Source: Penium margaritaceum
Lineage: Eukaryota > Streptophyta > Zygnematophyceae > Desmidiales > Peniaceae
Assembly (NCBI GenBank): GCA_023375785.1
Contig: SZWC01004782.1
Location: forward strand, 97,873 to 158,607
Direction: 5' to 3'
Length of the DNA: 60,735 nt
Shown one piece after another: positions 56,073 to 60,735 of the stretch (position 1 is the stretch's first letter; every line of letters begins with the position of its first letter). Made by a program: the position numbers and the translations under genes. The notes under the pieces were generated by a model. The model was not told the origin of the DNA and did no database searches. It saw only the letters and a list, made by a program, of their open reading frames with translations.

Positions 56073-56240
56073 GGGGGAGTGATACTGTGTACAAAGCTTA
56101 CTACGACCTCTTAGCTCACTTTGGCAGAGTTTCCCCTGCCCCAGTGGGCTTGGGAAGCTAGAGGGTGCCTTTGGCAAGTAGCTGAAGCACTGCAGGAAAC
56201 CCACCCAAGGTCGAACACAACGAGCAACCACAAGGAGTGA
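56073..56240 (+). repeat. Copia-5 polypurine tract and start of the 3' LTR
   Basis: GGGGGAG (56073-56079) is followed by TGATACTGTGTACAAAGCTT at 56080, aligning with the 5' LTR start. Similarity fades after about 160 bp, where the sequence becomes part of the neighbouring Copia-6 region. Confidence 0.72.
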
Positions 56241-56282
56241 AGAGACAGGAGTCCAATAGCAAAGGAGAAGTAGGTAGATAGC

Positions 56283-58050
56283 TCATGAGGCTGTGGGAGG
56301 AGATGGGCGGTGGAGGAAGGATAAAAGTGGGAAAACGACGATGGTAGAGGTCGCAGCCAAGACAGAGACACTTGTAGTAGTTGGGACAAGGAGGGCGAGG
56401 GCCCTTGTGAGGAATGCTGTGCCTAGTATGGTGGAGAAAACAACGGCTAAGATGAGGGTAGTGACGATGCAGACGCTGGCCAACGGAGACGATGATGCCG
56501 ATGTAACAGCGGCATCAATGGAAATGTGAATTGATGCTATCGCTAGTGCTGTACCTGATGTTGCATGTGCAATGGCGGATGCAACAGATGATGCGGCTGT
56601 TGCAAGCCACGTGCCTATGTTTGTAGTTGCTTGAGCAGTAGGGCCAATCACCATTGTTGCCTCAATATGGGCCGCGACGGTCCTGCCATGGGATGTGGCG
56701 GCAAGGGCATGCGAGGCCCTGGCTGCTGTTGTAAATGTAGCTGTGGCTACAATTGTAACGTCTATGGCAGTAGAGGTTGTGCGCGTGAATATGTATGAGA
56801 CCGCGACAGCGTCCTCTAAGGACGTCGCCTATAGTTGGGAGAAGGTAACATCCTCAACGACGACGATGCGATGTTGTGGGCCCTCGGGAGAAGGAGGAGG
56901 GGAGACACTTACCGAGGTATGATGTACTACACCCTCGGGTTGAGGCGGCGGGGACCTGGCCGTGGTGTTGCCGTCCCCACCACGTCGTGAGCACGAGCAA
57001 CGGTGCCCAGACCGTCCCTCGTAGTACAGCCCAGGCTGCAACAGTCCGCAAGCCCCACAAAGCACTAGCATGGTTGATGGCACCACCAAAATTGCGCTGG
57101 GCTATTGCGAACGGCGGCCTATTGCGGAAAGTCTGCTACAACGACAGTGTGGGTACGGCGTTCGTGGAGGTTACAACAAGAGGTACTGTCACCACCACTG
57201 GCGTCGCCGTGTTTGCTCTACTCTAGAGTCCTGCGATGCAGGTTGCAGAAGGGATAGCGCAAAGGCGATGATAGTGCAGTGGAAGGAATGTCGCAGTTGG
57301 AGCAGACAAAGCGACGACTGCCGCCTTAGTGCTATGGCACCTGCTCCTGTCAAGGCGGAGTGGGTTGGTGTGGCAGCCGCTGCCGACATGAAGCAATGGC
57401 TCGGAGTGGCAGCATCCAAAGGCGGAGAGGCGGACGCCACGGTGACATCCGTAAGCACCCCGCAGTCCACGGGGCTAGCGCCCACGAGACAGATAGCATC
57501 AAGGCAATAGGATGCAAGAGGTGCACTGCTACATGCTGCTGGGTTGGACGTATGGCGGCAACGGCATCGACGGCGGCGATGGACGTGAGAGGTCCGCAGG
57601 AAAGACCACTTGACCTAAGGGTTTCTCAAGACTTGCTCTGATACCACAAGGTAGACAAAGGTCGCGAGCACAAAATGCTGAGCATGTGGAAGGCACGAAG
57701 CTTCATGGAACCAAGGAGTGTCAGAAGCACAGGAGTTACTTCCAAAAATACACACGGAAACGAGGGAAAAGTGAGTCGCAGGACACCGAGGTGTTCTTGG
57801 TGGTAACCAGCAAGCGAGAACCGAGAGCGAGCTCTCGCTTACTACCCTTGGGGTTGGTGGGATCGAGCCGCTACCTGTCACCGCTGGAAATTCAGCAATC
57901 CCCAATACTTTATGAGCAAGCAATCCATGCAGAAGCTAAACTTGGTCTAGCACCCGCCTCCGCCTATGCCCAGCACGCTAAGATGGTGCATCTTGCACGA
58001 TGGTTGAGCGAGTTGCCTCGACGTGGGTGATGTCGTCCATAGGGCACAAC
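56283..58050 (-). mobile_element. Copia-6, 5' fragment of a copia element (tentative)
   Basis: An exact minus-strand TGGTATCAGAGC lies at 57635-57646, so a 5' LTR should lie to its right and a leader plus Gag to its left. Left of it, minus-strand frames are Ala/Thr/Ser/Val-rich (56654-56283), resembling the Gag N-terminus of Copia-2, and no zinc knuckle or pol is present before the Copia-5 3' LTR. The LTR outer edge may be near 58054 (TGTTGTGCCC), unconfirmed. It could alternatively be a non-autonomous element. Confidence 0.45.
57635..57646 (-). other. Copia-6 primer-binding site (initiator tRNA-Met)
   Basis: The plus strand reads GCTCTGATACCA, the exact reverse complement of the copia primer-binding site. 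Confidence 0.8.
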
Positions 58051-58249
58051 ATGCAGCGTGGTCACTCTCTGGTCAGTCACCTGAATCAGTGATGTGAACG
58101 TGCAGCAAGGTGAGGTCACCAAACGATGCTGACTCATAAGCCAACATTTGGTACCTAATAGAAAGGGGAAAGGAGGAATCGGAATCCGTGATTGACTTGG
58201 GTGGATCTGTAGATGATACACTGCATGTCGTCTAGAGGTCTGAGACAGA

Positions 58250-60094
58250 GGGGGCTATTTTTTAGGCTTTTGTGGATGTGCCGTAATGACTTGTATACCC
58301 CCTTAAAACAATTGTTTTCCATTTGCCCATGCTCACCAAATAATTTGTCATTGGTTGGGAGAATTACGTAAAAAATTAATCCTTTCTATTTTTTTTTAAA
58401 CATGGAAGAACTTCCCTTAGCAACAATTGTTGTAATGTGAGTGTTGTGCAAATGGTGTCCAATCGGTGATGAAATCATAGGCTATGCATCAAAGGGATGT
58501 TTGTGGACTTTGGAATAAACAGAAAAAATAATTAAATTCAATTTTAAAGTTTTTAAATTTCACATATAAAAATAGTGTAGAACCTGAATCCCCCTCGACG
58601 TGGGAGAAATTAAGACTCAACTTTGAAACTCGGAAATCATTGGGAGAATAGAATACGATAGTTTTTAACTGAAATAAGTGGTATTTTAGTATAAACTAAA
58701 TTATTATTTTCTCATTCATGAATATACAGATCAATACGGTAACGCCATTGATAGGGGGGAGGGGGGGAGGTGGTCCTTTTGTCAGTCAGATTGCCATTTT
58801 TATGGGTACAGTTCGAATCCCGGAAGGCGCAGACCGTTGGGTGCGGGAGCGTGAACAGCGAAACTCGTGGCCTGGAAGCGCGTGCCTCATTTTCCGTGCA
58901 CGGGCCAGTCAGCGTTGTGCATGATTTTGCCGCCGCCCCGCTTCGGGCGCCTCCCCCCCGAATGTACCCCTTCTGTTTTAAAGGTGTGGACTTTCAATAA
59001 TACATCAAAGTTTGCTTCTGCTTCATGGAGGCGAATCGTTTGTAATTAGCTGTGAACTGCTTGGTTTGCATTCTGGTGCGCGGTGGTCAATGGCCCACTT
59101 GGCTTCAGTATGCCGAGTGGATGCTGGACTTGCGGCAAGACCGAAGTTGTCCTCATTCCATGAAACATTGAAATTCCATGTGGACCGAAGACACAAAATC
59201 AACTCATCCAACGGACAGAAACGTTCAATTTGGCCGATATGGAAGAAATATACGACTTCAAACAAACTGAGAATAATGAAAGGCGCCTCGCACTTCTTGA
59301 TCTCGCGGACGCTTCTTGAAGATGGGAAGCCTGACGCATATTGCGCTGCCAACCCAAGAGTGCTGGGTGCCTGAAGTTAGGGTCCTGTTGTGAAAAATAT
59401 TGTATGTTAAGTTGAGTTCTCATTACCTAAGTTGGGATACTTCCCGTGTCGTGGGACGAAGCTCATGCGGCTGACTGTCTGAATAGCGGGACTGATCAAT
59501 ACTGTTCTGTCCAAAATATCTTTTTTCGAGCGCAAAAAACATCCCTATTGCCAACGGTCTCGTTCGAGCATGATGCGAGGGAGGGAGATATAATCCTCGA
59601 TGAATACGAGGTCTCATCGGTTAATTCGATGGTCCGATTTCAAACACGAAAATGATAGAGAGGAGTAGAAAATCGGAACGATCCCGATGAGTCTTGTGTC
59701 ACTTTTAACTTCAAATCTACCCGGTACTGAGGCCTCAGCGCGCACTCCGAAAACCGAACAGAACCTGACTCCTCTTGTACTTCAACTTTCGCAGGCCCTG
59801 GTGTCTCCATCCCGGGGTGTTGCCGTTACACTGTCTCCGGGCCACTCTGCAAAGAGGTGGGAGGAAAAAAAAAGATAAAATGTTGCTCCCTTCCTATCTC
59901 ACGTCACCGTCGGCGAAATCAGCATTTATCCCACTTTTCTCTTTGGGCATGCCGAAGGCTAAGCCCAGTTCATTCTCTACGGCTGTCCGAGCTGAGAGGT
60001 GTCAAGCCAACTCCCCAAGCAGGTCAGCTTGGGTCAGATAGCTGTTTTCCACTGACGGAGCGGGAAACTGCTGAACACAGACGTTGGCACTATC
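58250..60094. other. A+T-rich intergenic stretch and likely upstream region of the last gene
   Basis: 58250-58720 is strongly A+T-rich. From about 58740 G+C rises, with a G-run at 58755-58770. Short frames (e.g. 59012-59374 plus, 120 codons) resemble nothing known. No retroelement motif was found. The final few hundred bases probably hold the promoter and 5' leader of the gene starting at 60095; I could not point to a convincing TATA box. Confidence 0.45.
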
Positions 60095-60476
60095 ATGGCG
60101 GCCCTGCCGAGCCCTAGGCTGCAATTGCACACCATCCCCCATAACACAACCACCCACCCTCCGCGCAGACAGACAGATCCGGTGGATCCCTCCACCGCCA
60201 GCGCAGACCCAGAAAATCTCCCCTCAGCCTCGAACCCCATGGCCATATCGCCCTCCCCATCCCTCTCCCTCTCCCGCTCCACGGGCTCCCTCCACCTCCT
60301 CTCCTCTTCATGCCTAGATGTGGAGCAGCACAGACCCTGCTGTCCCTCCCCCGCGCTGCACACGCCCAGCAAAGCCGACAGGTCCGGCAGCGGCGCAACA
60401 CGCTCCGAGCGCGTGGTGCACCTCTTCCCGCTCGTCGTGCTCTTGTGCATGGGCCTTCTGTGGGCTAGCAACAGAG
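60095..60476 (+). CDS. First exon of a putative single-pass membrane protein
   Basis: The ATG at 60095 is in a plant-like context (ATCATGGCGG). The frame stays open to 60586, but a plausible splice donor, AACAGAG|GTAGCC, ends the exon at 60476, since downstream residues become Pro/Arg-rich. A second possible start is the ATG at 60239. The protein has a Pro/Ser/Thr-rich N-terminal part of about 108 residues, then a hydrophobic helix at about residues 109-125 (HLFPLVVLLCMGLLWAS) preceded by Arg/Glu, giving a type II signal-anchor layout. Many Golgi glycosyltransferases and other plant type II proteins begin this way, but no family can be named from this exon. Antisense frames here are shadows. 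The right edge cuts the gene. Confidence 0.5.
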
Positions 60477-60735
60477 GTAGCCCCAACCCCCCACCCCGTA
60501 CTCCCGATCGGAGCAGGAATTGCGCTGGCCGACTGCCCATCCACGTACCTCCTACCTCTGTTCGCCCTGATGTTGCTCCTTTCTAACCGCCCGCCTGTTC
60601 TACGCTCGTCCACTCCCATCGCCACCTTCGCATCCGTTTTGGTCCTCCCCTCTCCAGCACTCCACCCCAGCGCATTGTCTATGCCTTGCGAACTCTGTTC
60701 TGTCAGCCGCAGCTGCGGAGCGCCAGTGCCGCAAC

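Larger units (their letters stand above)
51199..56240 (+). mobile_element. Copia-5, degraded Ty1/copia element
   Basis: The only plus-strand copia in the window. It has a 5' LTR starting TGATGTTGTGTAC, an exact primer-binding site, Gag N-terminus, protease, integrase, a Ser/Pro/Ala-rich linker, RT, RNase H, a GGGGGAG polypurine tract and the start of a 3' LTR (TGATACTGTGTAC). Gag core and most of the 3' LTR are missing. Stops such as TAG for Trp are common. Confidence 0.85.

Noticed and set aside
58810..58835. GTTCGAATCCC, resembling a tRNA B box
   Set aside because: No T-stem complement, no A box at the right distance upstream and no cloverleaf could be drawn.
60034..60625. Minus-strand frames opposite the last exon
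   Set aside because: GC-rich shadow frames without motifs; the plus frame has the better start and a membrane helix.
1..60735. CRISPR arrays, rRNA, bacterial operons, organellar DNA
   Set aside because: No regularly spaced short repeats of CRISPR type, no rRNA or tRNA structure and no bacterial gene organisation were seen.

Overview
The window reads as repeat-rich intergenic DNA from a plant-type nuclear genome, most likely a streptophyte with a large genome. A charophyte alga or an early land plant fits the look of the elements, but the lineage is a guess. The evidence for a plant-type nuclear genome is the set of Ty1/copia and Ty3/gypsy LTR retrotransposons, exact copies of the primer-binding site complementary to initiator tRNA-Met, very few long open frames, long microsatellites, and one possible promoter-proximal exon at the right edge. 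Nothing bacterial, organellar or CRISPR-like was seen. Two single N bases (5840 and 32450) show it is an assembled draft sequence.

Layout. 1-6125: a minus-strand copia element (Copia-1) cut by the left edge. It has a polyglutamine Gag, a long CTG/CAG leader, an exact primer-binding site and a 5' LTR that carries a 195-bp duplication around an N. 6420-11913: an old minus-strand gypsy element (Gypsy-2) with recognisable LTR ends, primer-binding site, protease, reverse transcriptase (RT), RNase H and integrase remnants. 11914-15180: unrecognised minus-strand coding-like fragments. 15188-20891: a second old minus-strand gypsy element (Gypsy-3) with a 5' LTR of about 710 bp. 20892-24985: quiet A+T-richer DNA with a (CT)n tract. 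24991-29594: Gypsy-1, a plus-strand chromovirus with 5-bp target-site duplications, a large 5' deletion, and a pol frame broken only by stop codons. 30640-30960: a degenerate minisatellite. 31340-37067: minus-strand Copia-2. 37068-40438: quiet DNA with a pair of 118-bp terminal-inverted-repeat units. 40439-44260: minus-strand Copia-3. 45770-49010: minus-strand Gypsy-4. 51199 to about 56240: plus-strand Copia-5. 56283 to about 58050: a copia 5' fragment (Copia-6) on the minus strand. 58250-60000: quiet DNA. 60095 onward: the first exon of a possible host gene encoding a single-pass membrane protein.

The retroelement genes do not form a host pathway. Each element once encoded Gag plus protease, integrase, RT and RNase H for its own copying, and all copies here are disabled. 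Gypsy-1 and Gypsy-3 belong to one family, because their LTRs and pol sequences align. The stop codons in Gypsy-1 pol and Copia-1 gag/pol are nearly all explained by C-to-T (or G-to-A) transitions. That is what deamination of methylated, silenced transposons would give. I found no convincing new biological system. The most unusual structures are the CAG-repeat Gag and leader, the TGACGTCA cluster inside that leader, and the covarying stem-loops at the start of the gypsy LTRs.
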